Assembly (NCBI GenBank): GCA_001627335.1
Contig: LUPK01000059.1
Coordinates: 186,001 to 250,000, forward strand
Length of the DNA stretch: 64,000 nt
Reading direction: 5' to 3'
From: Nocardioides sp. REDSEA-S33_B3
GTDB taxonomy: Bacteria; Actinomycetota; Actinomycetes; Propionibacteriales; Nocardioidaceae
Shown here: positions 17,873-26,986 of the stretch, one piece after another
Position numbering within the stretch: position 1 is the first letter of the stretch
Layout: each line of letters starts with the position of its first letter
The notes under the pieces: generated by a model
Told to the model about the DNA's origin: nothing
The model's database searches: none
Seen by the model: only the letters and a program-made list of their open reading frames with translations
Translations under genes and position numbers: made by a program

Positions 17873-18657
17873 GCGGCTCCTCCGGCAGCGCCCTGCGCCG
17901 CCGGCGCCTCGGGCTTGCGGAAGTAGAGCACCATGCTCTTGCCGATCACCGGGTCGAGCACCTTGCCGGCCAGCTTCAGCGCGGTGGGCTGCTTCATGAT
18001 CTCCCAGACCAGCAGCTTGTGGTAGGCCTTCACCGCCGGGTGCTCGTCGTTCTCGACACCGACCGCGCACTTGATCCACCAGTACGGCGCGTGCAGCCCG
18101 TGGGCGTAGTCCTTGCCCTCGAAGATCATCGCCTCGCCGGGAGTGCCGTCGTTGAAGCGGCCGGCCTTGGTGACCTTGTCGATGAGCTCGTGGTCGGTGT
18201 AGATCCGGATGTGGCCGCCCTCGGCGTGGTGGTAGTCGGCCGAGAGCTTCCAGTTGATGACCTCGGGTAGCCACCGCGGCACGGAGATCGCCATGGTGCC
18301 CCCGGGACGGAGCACGCGCACCAGCTCGCGGATCGCCTGGACGTCCTCGTGGATGTGCTCGAGCACCTCCGCGGCCACGATCCGGTCGAACTCGCCGTCG
18401 GCGAAGGGCAGGGACAGCGCGTTGCCCTCCTTGACGTCGGCCTCGGCGCCCTCGGGCGCCTCACCGGCCTCCTTCATCGCCACGAACAGCTCGCGCACGC
18501 GCTCGAGCTCCTCGGCGTCCATGTCGAAGGCGATCACGTCACCGCCGCGGCGGTAGGCCTCGAAGGCGTGGCGGCCGGCGCCCGCCCCCATGTCGAGGAT
18601 CCTCTCGCCGGGCCTGAGGCCCAGCCGGTCGAAGTCAACGGTCAGCACGTGCAGCAC
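17869..18657 (-). CDS. class I SAM-dependent methyltransferase (UbiE-like)
   Basis: ERILDMGAGAGRHAFEAYRRGGDVIAFDMD motif I; FDRIVAAEVLEHIHED. Confidence 0.85.
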   Translation of the reverse strand: MLHVLTVDFDRLGLRPGERILDMGAGAGRHAFEAYRRGGDVIAFDMDAEELERVRELFVAMKEAGEAPEGAEADVKEGNALSLPFADGEFDRIVAAEVLEHIHEDVQAIRELVRVLRPGGTMAISVPRWLPEVINWKLSADYHHAEGGHIRIYTDHELIDKVTKAGRFNDGTPGEAMIFEGKDYAHGLHAPYWWIKCAVGVENDEHPAVKAYHKLLVWEIMKQPTALKLAGKVLDPVIGKSMVLYFRKPEAPAAQGAAGGAA

Positions 18658-19936
18658 TCCACTTCTTGGTACGTCGGCCCTTGCGGCCCGGGTCGGGCAT
18701 CGGCCCCTCGGCGTGCCAGGACGCCACGACCTGCTCGTAGGCGGCGGCGACCTTCACGGCCACGGCGCGCCAGCTGAACATCTCTTCGACGCGCTGGCGT
18801 CCTGCGGCGCCCATCCGCGCGCGGCGCTCGGGGTCGTCGAGCAGCGCCGCCAGCGCCTGCTCGAGCTCACCGACGTCGCCCGCGGTGACCATGTCGGCGC
18901 ACAGGCCGTCGGGGCCGGTGACCTCGGGGATCGCGCCGGCACGGGAGACGATCAGCGGGGTGGCGCATGCCATCAGCTCGGCGGTCGGCAGCGAGAAGCC
19001 CTCGTAGAACGAGGGCACGCAGGCGACCTCGGCCGAGCCCATCAGGGCCACCAGCTCGGCGTCGGAGATGCCGTGCACGAAGCGCACCGAGTCACCGATC
19101 GACAGCTTCTCGATGAGCTTCTCGGTGCGTCCTCCCGGCTTGGGCTTGGTCACCAGCAGCAGCTCGACGTCGCGCTCGGTGCGCAGCTTGGCGAAGGCCT
19201 CCAGCAGCGTGGCGATCCCCTTCATCGGGGCGTCCGCGCTGGCCATCGCCAGGATGCGGCCCGGGACGCGGGGGACGCTCGGCGGCACGAAGCCGTCGTC
19301 GACGCCGAGCAGGATGACCTGCATCCGCGCGGGGTCGACGCCGAAGTCGGCGGCGATGTCGCGCTTGGAGGTCTCCGAGGGCGTCATGATGTGCCGCGCC
19401 GCGCGGGCGACCCGTCCCTGCATCCGCAGGAAGCCGTACCAGCGCGACAGGGTGAGCTTGCGCCACGGGTTGCGGGTCTGGGAGATGTCGATGCGCCGGT
19501 CGAAGGTGATCGGGTGGTGCAGCGTGGTGATCAGCGGCATCTGCTGCTCGATGTCGAGCATGCCGTAGCCGAGCACCTGGTTGTCGTGGGCGATGTCGAA
19601 GTCGCCGGCGCGCTCGCGCAGGATGCGGGCCACCCGGCTGCTGAAGGTCTTGGGCTCGGGGAAGCCCGCCACGCACATCGTCGCGAACTCCTCGACGTCG
19701 ATGCGGTCGCGGAACTCGCGGGGGTGGGGCACCCGGAAGGGGTCCGGCTCCCGGTAGAGGTCCAGGCTCGGCACCTTGGTCAGGGCCACGCCCTCGTCGA
19801 GCTCGGGGTAGGGCTGGCCCGAGAACACCTCCACCTCGTGCCCGAGCGCGACGAGCTCGCGGGAGAGGTGACGCAGGTAGATGCCCTGGCCGCCGCAGTG
19901 CGGCTTGGAACGGTAGGACAGCATCGCGATGCGCAT
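18635..19936 (-). CDS. glycosyltransferase family 4
   Basis: RIAMLSYRSKPHCGGQGIYLRHLSREL N-terminus; PSFYEGFSLPTAELMACATPLIVSRAGAIPEV (EX7E motif). Confidence 0.9.
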   Translation of the reverse strand: MRIAMLSYRSKPHCGGQGIYLRHLSRELVALGHEVEVFSGQPYPELDEGVALTKVPSLDLYREPDPFRVPHPREFRDRIDVEEFATMCVAGFPEPKTFSSRVARILRERAGDFDIAHDNQVLGYGMLDIEQQMPLITTLHHPITFDRRIDISQTRNPWRKLTLSRWYGFLRMQGRVARAARHIMTPSETSKRDIAADFGVDPARMQVILLGVDDGFVPPSVPRVPGRILAMASADAPMKGIATLLEAFAKLRTERDVELLLVTKPKPGGRTEKLIEKLSIGDSVRFVHGISDAELVALMGSAEVACVPSFYEGFSLPTAELMACATPLIVSRAGAIPEVTGPDGLCADMVTAGDVGELEQALAALLDDPERRARMGAAGRQRVEEMFSWRAVAVKVAAAYEQVVASWHAEGPMPDPGRKGRRTKKWSAARADR

Positions 19937-20030
19937 CTGCTGGCCCTCCTTCGGCTGGTCTGGGATGGTCCGGAAGCACTTCCCGGACTGCTGGTCGACG
20001 CCGGACGGGCGCGGCGTCGAGCCGAAGAAG

Positions 20031-20044
20031 TGAAACGTGTTCCT
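20031..20044. promoter_or_regulatory. putative KstR box (one mismatch)
   Basis: TGAAACGTGTTCCT upstream of the GT4/methyltransferase/toroid operon and divergent to kstR. Confidence 0.6.
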
Positions 20045-20138
20045 ATGATGGACCACGCAGCACCAGCCTAGTAGCAGGACACGGCAGCTGGCCCCACGAG
20101 GTGGTCCACGGCTCACCCCGTCGGAGGCGGTACCGTGT

Positions 20139-20150
20139 TTGAACGTTCAA
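20139..20150. promoter_or_regulatory. 12-bp palindrome upstream of kstR
   Basis: TTGAACGTTCAA, perfect palindrome about 50 nt upstream of the kstR start. Confidence 0.5.
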
Positions 20151-20198
20151 CCCACTTGCAACCCACCAGAGTCTCGACGCACGGAGCATGGGGATCTC

Positions 20199-20822
20199 AT
20201 GACCACGACGAACAGCCCCGCCGGCACGGCGACCGCCACGGCGACCGAGGAGCTCGGCTCCTCGGCCCAGCGCGAGCGTCGCAAGCGCATCCTCGACGCC
20301 ACCATCGACCTGGCCTCCCAGGGCGGCTTCGACGCGGTCCAGATGCGCGCCGTCGCCGACCGGGCGGAGGTCGCCCTCGGGACGCTCTACCGCTACTTCC
20401 CCTCCAAGATCCACCTGCTCGTCTCGGCGCTCGGACGCGAGTTCGAGAAGGCCGAGGGTGCGCTGCGCGGCCGGGAGATCGCCGGCGACACCCCCGCCGA
20501 GCGCGTCATCGAGGTGCTCAAGCTGACCAGCCGCGGGCTCCAGGGCGACCCGCACCTGACCGAGGCGCTGACGCGGGCGTTCATGTTCGCCGACTCCTCG
20601 GTCCAGACCGAGATCAACCAGGTCGGCATGCTGATGACCTCGATGGTCACCCGCGCCATGCACCCCGGGCGCACCGACTTCGACGACCAGGACGTCGCCA
20701 TCGCCAAGGTCATCGGCGACGTCTGGCTCTCGGCCCTCGTCGGGTGGGTGACCGGCCGGTCGACGGCCGCCGACACCGCCCAGCAGATCGAGGTCGCCGT
20801 CAAGCTGCTGCTGCGCGACTGA
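20199..20822 (+). CDS. kstR: TetR-family cholesterol catabolism regulator KstR
   Basis: ELGSSAQRERRKRILDATIDLASQGGFDAVQMRAVADRAEVALGTLYRYFPSKIHLLVSALGREF closely resembles the mycobacterial KstR (Rv3574) N-terminus as I recall it. Confidence 0.92.
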   Translation: MTTTNSPAGTATATATEELGSSAQRERRKRILDATIDLASQGGFDAVQMRAVADRAEVALGTLYRYFPSKIHLLVSALGREFEKAEGALRGREIAGDTPAERVIEVLKLTSRGLQGDPHLTEALTRAFMFADSSVQTEINQVGMLMTSMVTRAMHPGRTDFDDQDVAIAKVIGDVWLSALVGWVTGRSTAADTAQQIEVAVKLLLRD

Positions 20823-20867
20823 CCTGCGACGGCCCAGCGACTGACCGGCGACGGGCGGGGCTGCGCC

Positions 20868-21989
20868 TCAGCCGGACGTCGTCTGGAGGCCGTCGGCGTC
20901 CACGGCGCCACCGGCGGCCGGGGAGGTGTCCAGCGGGAGCCGCACCGTCACGTCGGTGCCACCGAACCGTCCGTCGTCTATGCGCACCGATCCCCCGTGC
21001 TGCTCCACGAGGTTGCGGACCACCGCCAGCCCGAGCCCGAACCCGCCGTCGTCGGCTGCCCGGCGCCCCCGGTTGAACTCGTCGAAGATCGTCTCGCGGT
21101 CGGCGGGGTCGATGCCGCGGCCACGGTCGGCCACCACGACGTCCACGACGCCCTCGCCGGGCTCCACGAGCACGTCGATGCGGCTGCCGACCGGTGAGTA
21201 CTTCGCTGCGTTTCCGAGCAGGTTGGTGAAGACCCGGGCCAGGGCGGTGAGGTCGGCCGGCAGCACCACGTCGGTGTCCTGCACGGTCACCTCGTGACCC
21301 TGGACGGTCGTGCTCAGGTCGTCGACGACCGTGCGCAGCACGGTGGCCAGGCACACGGGCTCGACGCTCAGCCCCACGCCGCCGACCGGCATGTGGCAGT
21401 GCTCCACCATCAGGTCGACCAGCTTCATCAGCCGCACGGCGTTGGAGCGGATGCGGGAGGCGAAGTCGCCCAGGACCGGGTCGGACAGCTCGGAGGCCAG
21501 CATGGCGGCGTACCCCTCGATGCTGGTCAGCGGGCTGCGGAAGTCGTGGGTCACCCCGGCGATGAACTGCTCGCGACTGCGCTCGAGACGGTGCTGCTCG
21601 GTCAGGTCCCGGGTGACCTTGACGAACCCGAGCAGGGTGCCCGCCTCGTCGTGGACCGCCGTGACGACGACGTCGGCCCAGAAGCGGGTCCCGTCGCGCC
21701 GCAGCCGCCAGCCGGTGTCCTCCACGCGTCCGTCGCGCTGCGCGGAGCCCAGCAGCCGTCGCGGGAGACCGGCCTCGCGGTCCTCAGGGGTGTAGAAGAC
21801 CTCGAAGCTGCGTCCGAGGACCTCCTCGCGGGGGTAGCCCGTGACCAGCTCCGCCCCGGCGTTCCACGACAGCACCAGGCCGTCGCTGTCCAGCCGGATG
21901 ATCGCGTAGTCCTTGACCTGCGAGGTCCAGTCGACCCGCTCCAGGCCCTCCTGGTCCAGCGCAGGCCGCCAGGCGTGGTCCCCCTCCAT
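20868..21989 (-). CDS. PAS domain sensor histidine kinase
   Basis: PAS (DYAIIRLDSDGLVLSWNAGAELVTGYPREEVLG), HisKA (GVTHDFRSPLTSIEGYAAML), HATPase_c (NLLGNAAKYSPVGS...GFGLGLAVVRNLVEQHGG). Confidence 0.9.
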   Translation of the reverse strand: MEGDHAWRPALDQEGLERVDWTSQVKDYAIIRLDSDGLVLSWNAGAELVTGYPREEVLGRSFEVFYTPEDREAGLPRRLLGSAQRDGRVEDTGWRLRRDGTRFWADVVVTAVHDEAGTLLGFVKVTRDLTEQHRLERSREQFIAGVTHDFRSPLTSIEGYAAMLASELSDPVLGDFASRIRSNAVRLMKLVDLMVEHCHMPVGGVGLSVEPVCLATVLRTVVDDLSTTVQGHEVTVQDTDVVLPADLTALARVFTNLLGNAAKYSPVGSRIDVLVEPGEGVVDVVVADRGRGIDPADRETIFDEFNRGRRAADDGGFGLGLAVVRNLVEQHGGSVRIDDGRFGGTDVTVRLPLDTSPAAGGAVDADGLQTTSG

Positions 21990-22055
21990 CCTCCTACCGT
22001 AAAGAGGCTGTGAGGAGCCAGGGGCGGGTTCGGCGGAATTCGCACATAGCGACCG

Positions 22056-22078
22056 GACCGGTCCACAACGGACCGGTC
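22056..22078. terminator. hairpin, probable terminator of SDR gene
   Basis: GACCGGTCC-ACAAC-GGACCGGTC, 9-bp stem in the gap after the SDR stop (minus strand). Confidence 0.5.
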
Positions 22079-22099
22079 AGCCGCGACGACCGGCGGGGC

Positions 22100-22888
22100 T
22101 CAGCCCCCGAAGCCGTGGGTTGCGGTCACGCCGCCGTCGACGGCGATCTCGGCGCCGTTGATGTAGGACGACTCGTCGCTGGCCAGGAAGACGTAGAGCG
22201 GCGCGACGTCCTCGGGGTGGCCCACGCGACGCAGCGGGATCTTCGACGCGCCGTACTCCATCGCCGCGTCACCTCCGTGGACGCGGGTCATCGGGGTGTC
22301 GATCATGCCGGGGTGCACCGAGTTGACCCGGATGCCGTGCGGGCCGAGCTCGTGGGCCGCTCCCTTGGTCATGCCGCGGATCGCGAACTTGGTGCCGCCG
22401 TAGGCCACGCAGCCGGACATGCCACCGAGGCCCTCGGTGGAGGAGGCGTTGATGATCGAGCCGCCCCCGGCCTTGCGCATGGTGCGGGCCACCGCGTTCA
22501 TGCCGAGCAGCGTGCCGAGCTGGTTGACCCGGTACATCAGGTCGACGTCGCCGAGCTCGAGACGGCCGACGTTGCCGAAGCGCAGGATGCCCGCGTTGTT
22601 GGCCAGCACGGTCACCGGTCCCCAGCGGTCGACGGTCTCCTCGACCAGGCTGGTCCACGCGCCCTCGTCGGAGACGTCGTGGTGACGGAAGACCGCCATC
22701 CCGGGGTGGGACGCGTCCAGCTCCTGCGCCAGCGCCTCCCCCTCGTCCTTGGCGACGTCTGCGAGCACCGTCCGCGCGCCCTCGGCGACGTACGCGCGGG
22801 CGATGCCTGCCCCCTGGCCCATCGCCGCCCCGGTCACGATCGCGACCTTGCCAGCCAGCCGGCCCTGACCTGTGGTGCTGCTGCTCAT
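22100..22888 (-). CDS. SDR family oxidoreductase (hydroxysteroid dehydrogenase-like)
   Basis: [32 protein letters not shown] (YxxxK), DGGVTA. Confidence 0.85.
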   Translation of the reverse strand: MSSSTTGQGRLAGKVAIVTGAAMGQGAGIARAYVAEGARTVLADVAKDEGEALAQELDASHPGMAVFRHHDVSDEGAWTSLVEETVDRWGPVTVLANNAGILRFGNVGRLELGDVDLMYRVNQLGTLLGMNAVARTMRKAGGGSIINASSTEGLGGMSGCVAYGGTKFAIRGMTKGAAHELGPHGIRVNSVHPGMIDTPMTRVHGGDAAMEYGASKIPLRRVGHPEDVAPLYVFLASDESSYINGAEIAVDGGVTATHGFGG

Positions 22889-22901
22889 CCCTGCTCCTGC
22901 C

Positions 22902-23807
22902 TCAGACCGAGAGCTTCATGATGGAGTCGGCCGCGAAGCCGACGCTGGGGTCCCGGTCGGCGAAGTGGCCTCCGAGCTGCTTGTCGAGGTCCTCGGCGGT
23001 CCAGACGGTCCCGCTCTTGTCGAACCGCTCCTCCACGACCGGCGCGGCGACCAGCGCGACCATCCCGCCGTAGACGACGAAGACCTGCCCGGTGATGCGC
23101 GCGGCCGCGGGGCTGGCGAGGTAGGCCACGACGGGGGCGACGTGCTCGGGCGAGTAGGGGTCGACCTCCTCGCCGGAGGTGTCCTCCCCGAAGACCTGTG
23201 CCGTCATCGCGGTGCGGGCACGCGGGCAGATGGCGTTGGCCCGCACGCCCGAGGAGGCCAGGGCGCGAGCGGTACTGACCGTGAGGGCGGCGATGCCGGC
23301 CTTGGCAGCGGCGTAGTTGGCCTGTCCCGGTGGCCCGGAGAGGAAGGCCTCGGAGGCGGTGTTCACCACCGCGGCGTCCACGGGGGCTCCGGTCTCCTTG
23401 AACTTGCTGCGCCAGTAGGAGGCGGCGTTGCGCGAGAGCAGGAAGTGACCGCGCAGGTGCACCCGGATGATGTCGTCCCACTCCGAGTCGGAGAGGTTGA
23501 ACAGCATCCGGTCACGCGTCATCCCGGCGTTGTTCACGACGACGTCGAGGGAGCCGAACCCGTCCACCGCGGCGGCCAGCATGGCGTCGGCGGTCGCCCG
23601 CTCGGAGACGTCGCCGGCGGCGACGACCGCCTCGCCGCCCCGGCCACGGATCTCCTCGGCCACGCCGTCGGCGGCACCGGGGAGGTCGTTGAGCACGAGG
23701 CGGGCGCCCGCGTCGGCCAGGGCGAGCGCCTCGGCTCGTCCGAGACCGGCGCCGGCACCGGTGACCACGGCGACCTTGCCGTCGAGACTGAGGGGGGAGG
23801 TCGTCAT
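22902..23807 (-). CDS. SDR family oxidoreductase, Hsd4A/Rv3502c-like 17beta-hydroxysteroid dehydrogenase
   Basis: [55 protein letters not shown]; adjacent to a ferredoxin as in Rv3502c-Rv3503c. Confidence 0.8.
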   Translation of the reverse strand: MTTSPLSLDGKVAVVTGAGAGLGRAEALALADAGARLVLNDLPGAADGVAEEIRGRGGEAVVAAGDVSERATADAMLAAAVDGFGSLDVVVNNAGMTRDRMLFNLSDSEWDDIIRVHLRGHFLLSRNAASYWRSKFKETGAPVDAAVVNTASEAFLSGPPGQANYAAAKAGIAALTVSTARALASSGVRANAICPRARTAMTAQVFGEDTSGEEVDPYSPEHVAPVVAYLASPAAARITGQVFVVYGGMVALVAAPVVEERFDKSGTVWTAEDLDKQLGGHFADRDPSVGFAADSIMKLSV

Positions 23808-23811
23808 CGGC

Positions 23812-24006
23812 TCACTCCTCGACCAGCGTGATCGCGGCGCGCGGGCAGGCGGCGACGGCCCGCTTGACATCCTCGATGTTCTCGTCGGTGGTGTGCTCGG
23901 TCTTCAGCTGCAGGAAGTCGTCGTCGTCGAGCTCGAACACCTCCGGGGCCATGGCCTCGCACAGGGCGTTGGACTCGCACAGGTCGAAGTCGACCTTGAT
24001 CTTCAT
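23812..24006 (-). CDS. small ferredoxin, FdxD-like
   Basis: 64 aa MKIKVDFDLCESNALCEAMAPEVFELDDDDFLQLKTEHTTDENIEDVKRAVAACPRAAITLVEE; CxxxxxC...CP, 3Fe-4S type. Confidence 0.88.
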   Translation of the reverse strand: MKIKVDFDLCESNALCEAMAPEVFELDDDDFLQLKTEHTTDENIEDVKRAVAACPRAAITLVEE

Positions 24007-24041
24007 GTCGGTCTCCTCAGGTGGTGGGTCTGACCGGGAGG

Positions 24042-24512
24042 TCAGACCATCTTGCGGTGGTCCCAGGTCGCCACGTGGTCGGGATGGATGACCACGGCCA
24101 CACGCTTGGTGGCCTGCTTGGCCACGGTCTCGCGGCCCAGGTCCCCGAGCGCCTCGAAGGACTCCGCGGCGACCATCCGCGTGGCGACCAGCGATCCGAT
24201 CTCGAAGATCCGGTCGTGGTCGCGGACGATCTCGGCGCGCCCGGTGATGGAGGCGCCGCGCAGCTCGAAGTAGTCGACGCCGTCCTCGACGAGCGCACTG
24301 ACCCGTGGGTCGCGCTCGAGGTTGCGGATCTTCTGGCTGCGCCCGTAGGTCCAGAACGCGATCTTCCCGTCGACCACGACGTAGAACAGCGTCGACAGGT
24401 GCGGGATGCCGTCGTGGCCGTTGCAGGCGATCTGCACCTTGAGGTTCTCGGCCAGCAGCGCCTCGACCTCCGCGTCGGTCATCTTGACCTTGTCCCTGTT
24501 GCCGCCTGCCAT
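24042..24512 (-). CDS. pyridoxamine 5'-phosphate oxidase family protein
   Basis: HLSTLFYVVVDGKIAFWTYGRSQKIRNLERDPRVSALVEDG, split-barrel flavin-binding family. Confidence 0.8.
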   Translation of the reverse strand: MAGGNRDKVKMTDAEVEALLAENLKVQIACNGHDGIPHLSTLFYVVVDGKIAFWTYGRSQKIRNLERDPRVSALVEDGVDYFELRGASITGRAEIVRDHDRIFEIGSLVATRMVAAESFEALGDLGRETVAKQATKRVAVVIHPDHVATWDHRKMV

Positions 24513-24513
24513 G

Positions 24514-25530
24514 TCAGCCACCTTCCGAGGAGTGTCCGGGGAACACCTTGGCGGTCGGGTCGATCGCCACGGCGGCATTGTTGACGGCCGTCGCGGCCTC
24601 GCCGAAGCCGACCGCGATCAGCCGCACCTTGCCGGGATACTCGGTGATGTCGCCCGCCGCGAAGACCCGGTCCAGGGACGTGCGCATGGACGGGTCGACG
24701 ACCACGTGCCGCTTGTGCACCTCGACGCCCCACTGCTGGATCGGTCCGAGGTCGGCCACGAAGCCCAGCGCCGCGACCACGGCCTGGCAGGGGTACGTCG
24801 TGAGCCCGTCCGGGTCGGTGACGTCGATCTCGGCCAGCGGACCGGTCGGGTCGTCGGCCGCCGCCCGCAGGGCGGTGACCTCGGCGCGGGTCACGATGCG
24901 CACCGAGGAGGCGCGCACTTGCTCCACGGTCCGCTCGTGGGCCCGGAAGGCGTCACGACGGTGCACGAGGGTCACCGACCGCGCGATCGGCTCGAGATGG
25001 ACCGCCCAGTCGAACGCGGAGTCGCCGCCGCCCACGATGACGACGTCCTTGTCGACGTACGGCGCGAAAGACGGGACGAAGAACTCCAGCCCCCGCCCGA
25101 GCCAGCCCTCCCCCGCCGGCAGCGGTCGCGGGCTGAACTTGCCGATGCCGGCGGTGATGATCATGGCACCGGCGCGCACGAGGGTGCCGTCGTCGAGGCC
25201 GAGCTCGACACCGTCGGGGCCGTGGACGAGCGAGGAGGCCGTGCGCCCGAGCAGGTGGACGGCGTCCGCGGTGGCCGCCTGGGCGACCAGGCCGCTCACG
25301 AGGTCGCGGCCCTTGACCGAGGGGAAGCCCGCGACGTCCAGGATCTGCTTCTCGGGGTACATCGCGGTCACCTGGCCGCCGAGCTCGGGCAGCGAGTCGA
25401 CGAGCGCGATGCGGTGGCCGCGGAAGCCGGCGTAGTAGGTGGCGAACAGGCCGGTGGGACCGGCGCCGACGATGACGAGGTCGACCTCCACGGTCGGGCC
25501 CGCGTCGGGGGCGGAGGGGTGCTGGGTCAC
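24514..25530 (-). CDS. NAD(P)/FAD-dependent oxidoreductase, ferredoxin-NADP reductase type 2 like
   Basis: VDLVIVGAGPTGLFATYYAGFRG, VVIVGGGDSAFDWA, VFAAGDITEYPGKVRLIAVGFGEAATAVNN. Confidence 0.85.
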   Translation of the reverse strand: MTQHPSAPDAGPTVEVDLVIVGAGPTGLFATYYAGFRGHRIALVDSLPELGGQVTAMYPEKQILDVAGFPSVKGRDLVSGLVAQAATADAVHLLGRTASSLVHGPDGVELGLDDGTLVRAGAMIITAGIGKFSPRPLPAGEGWLGRGLEFFVPSFAPYVDKDVVIVGGGDSAFDWAVHLEPIARSVTLVHRRDAFRAHERTVEQVRASSVRIVTRAEVTALRAAADDPTGPLAEIDVTDPDGLTTYPCQAVVAALGFVADLGPIQQWGVEVHKRHVVVDPSMRTSLDRVFAAGDITEYPGKVRLIAVGFGEAATAVNNAAVAIDPTAKVFPGHSSEGG

Positions 25531-25632
25531 GACGCGTGATCCTCCCCTCGGCACGCGGGCCGCGCTAGGGCCCGTCTCGACACTGGTCTCGTCGCTCGCG
25601 CCATGACCGCCGGGTCATGTCCGCGCCGGAAC

Positions 25633-25646
25633 TGTAACGTGTTCTA
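25633..25646. promoter_or_regulatory. putative KstR box
   Basis: TGTAACGTGTTCTA, full match, upstream of the FNR/PPOX/ferredoxin/SDR block. Confidence 0.75.
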
Positions 25647-25668
25647 GTCCTGGGCGGAACCAGGTCCG

Positions 25669-26478
25669 CTACTGCGTGTCGATCTGGTCGATCAGCCAGC
25701 CGTCGGGGGTGTCGACCACGGTGACGAGTGCGCGGTACTCGCTGAAGGAGGTCTGCGCACCCTTCTTGGTGACGTACTGATTGAGGAAGAGCAGTGCCTG
25801 CACCGTGCTGCCCGTCGCCCGGGTCACCGCCTGGCCCAGCACCCGCACCTCGACCTCGGTGCGCTGGTCCACGAAGTCCTCGCGGACGTCCTCCTTGGTC
25901 GCGAGGTAGGTCTCGGCGAACTCGTCGGTCATCACGCCCCGAGCGCGCTCGATGCCCTCGTCGTAGGTCTCCCAGCTCGCGCCCAGCACGATCTGTGCGC
26001 CCTGGGCGGCGGCCTCGACCGCCGGACGCCAGGTGCGCTCGGGCACCACGACGGGGCGTTCGGCCGTCACACCCGCCCGGTCGTCGTCGCGCCAGAGCAC
26101 CACCGCCTCGACCACCACGGCGGCCGTCAGCAGCACGATCACCGCGACGAGGGCCAGCAGGCCGCGGCGGCCCAGACCGCGCCAGGCGACCGTCGTCTGC
26201 TCGTCCGCCGGGGCAGCCTGCTCCTCGCGGAGCTCGTGCTGGTCGTGCACCTCGCGGTCACCGGGCATCGGCGGCGGCGGGGGCACGAGCGGGTCACCGG
26301 ACTGCTCGACCTCGCGCGATCCGTCGGTCGCCTCGGTCTCGGGCCTGTGGACGTCCTGGCCGGGCCGGGGGCCGCTGCCGGCGAGTCGACGCGGGCGACT
26401 GGTGGAGGCGCGCGAGGAGCGTCCGGTGGATCGGCCGGTGGATCGGCCGGTGGATCGGTCGGTGGGTCTCTGCGCCAT
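25669..26478 (-). CDS. Mce-associated membrane protein (Mas4B-like)
   Basis: Proline-rich N-terminus, single TM, C-terminal Mce-associated domain; last gene of the mce operon. Confidence 0.75.
   Translation of the reverse strand: MAQRPTDRSTGRSTGRSTGRSSRASTSRPRRLAGSGPRPGQDVHRPETEATDGSREVEQSGDPLVPPPPPMPGDREVHDQHELREEQAAPADEQTTVAWRGLGRRGLLALVAVIVLLTAAVVVEAVVLWRDDDRAGVTAERPVVVPERTWRPAVEAAAQGAQIVLGASWETYDEGIERARGVMTDEFAETYLATKEDVREDFVDQRTEVEVRVLGQAVTRATGSTVQALLFLNQYVTKKGAQTSFSEYRALVTVVDTPDGWLIDQIDTQ
26424..26465. repeat. 12-bp tandem repeat inside Mce-associated protein gene
   Basis: CGGTGGATCGGC x about 3.5, encoding (STGR)n near the N-terminus. Confidence 0.8.
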
Positions 26479-26479
26479 G

Positions 26480-26986
26480 TCAGGCCACGAACTGCAGGTC
26501 GGAGGTGAGCCAGCGGCCGTCGACGAGCACCATCTCCAGCCGCAGCCGGAAGGCGCGGGCGACGGGCTCGTCGTCGGTCGTGACGTTGGCGACCGTGCCG
26601 GTCGTGGCCGCCAGCACGGTCGCTGAGTCCGCATCCGCGTCGACGACACCGATCCAGACGACCTCGCCCTCCATCACCGAGCGGTTCTCCTCCAGCAGGG
26701 TCAGGACCCCCTCGGTCGATGCGTCGTACTGCTCGGCGAAGTCGCCGGTGGCACCCTCGGCGACCGCCTCGATGCTCTCCTCGGCGCGGTCGTAGCGGAT
26801 GTTGACGAAGGCCTCGGTCTGCGCGGTCGCCGCCGCCAGGACATCGGCGTACCGGTCGCTCGTCGCCGTCTCCTCGGCCCGGTCGCCACGGGCCTGCCAG
26901 GCGGCGACGCCCAGCACGACGACGACCGCGGCCAGCACGAGCGCCAGCGCGCCGAGGGCGGCGACCAGCCGGGGTCCGGCGCTCAC
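26480..26986 (-). CDS. Mce-associated membrane protein (Mas4A-like)
   Basis: N-terminal TM then soluble domain; GTGA overlap with the mce4F stop. Confidence 0.75.
   Translation of the reverse strand: MSAGPRLVAALGALALVLAAVVVVLGVAAWQARGDRAEETATSDRYADVLAAATAQTEAFVNIRYDRAEESIEAVAEGATGDFAEQYDASTEGVLTLLEENRSVMEGEVVWIGVVDADADSATVLAATTGTVANVTTDDEPVARAFRLRLEMVLVDGRWLTSDLQFVA

Noticed and set aside
20868-21989. Orphan PAS histidine kinase as part of a sterol-sensing two-component system
   Set aside because: No adjacent response regulator and no KstR-like box; location alone is not enough.
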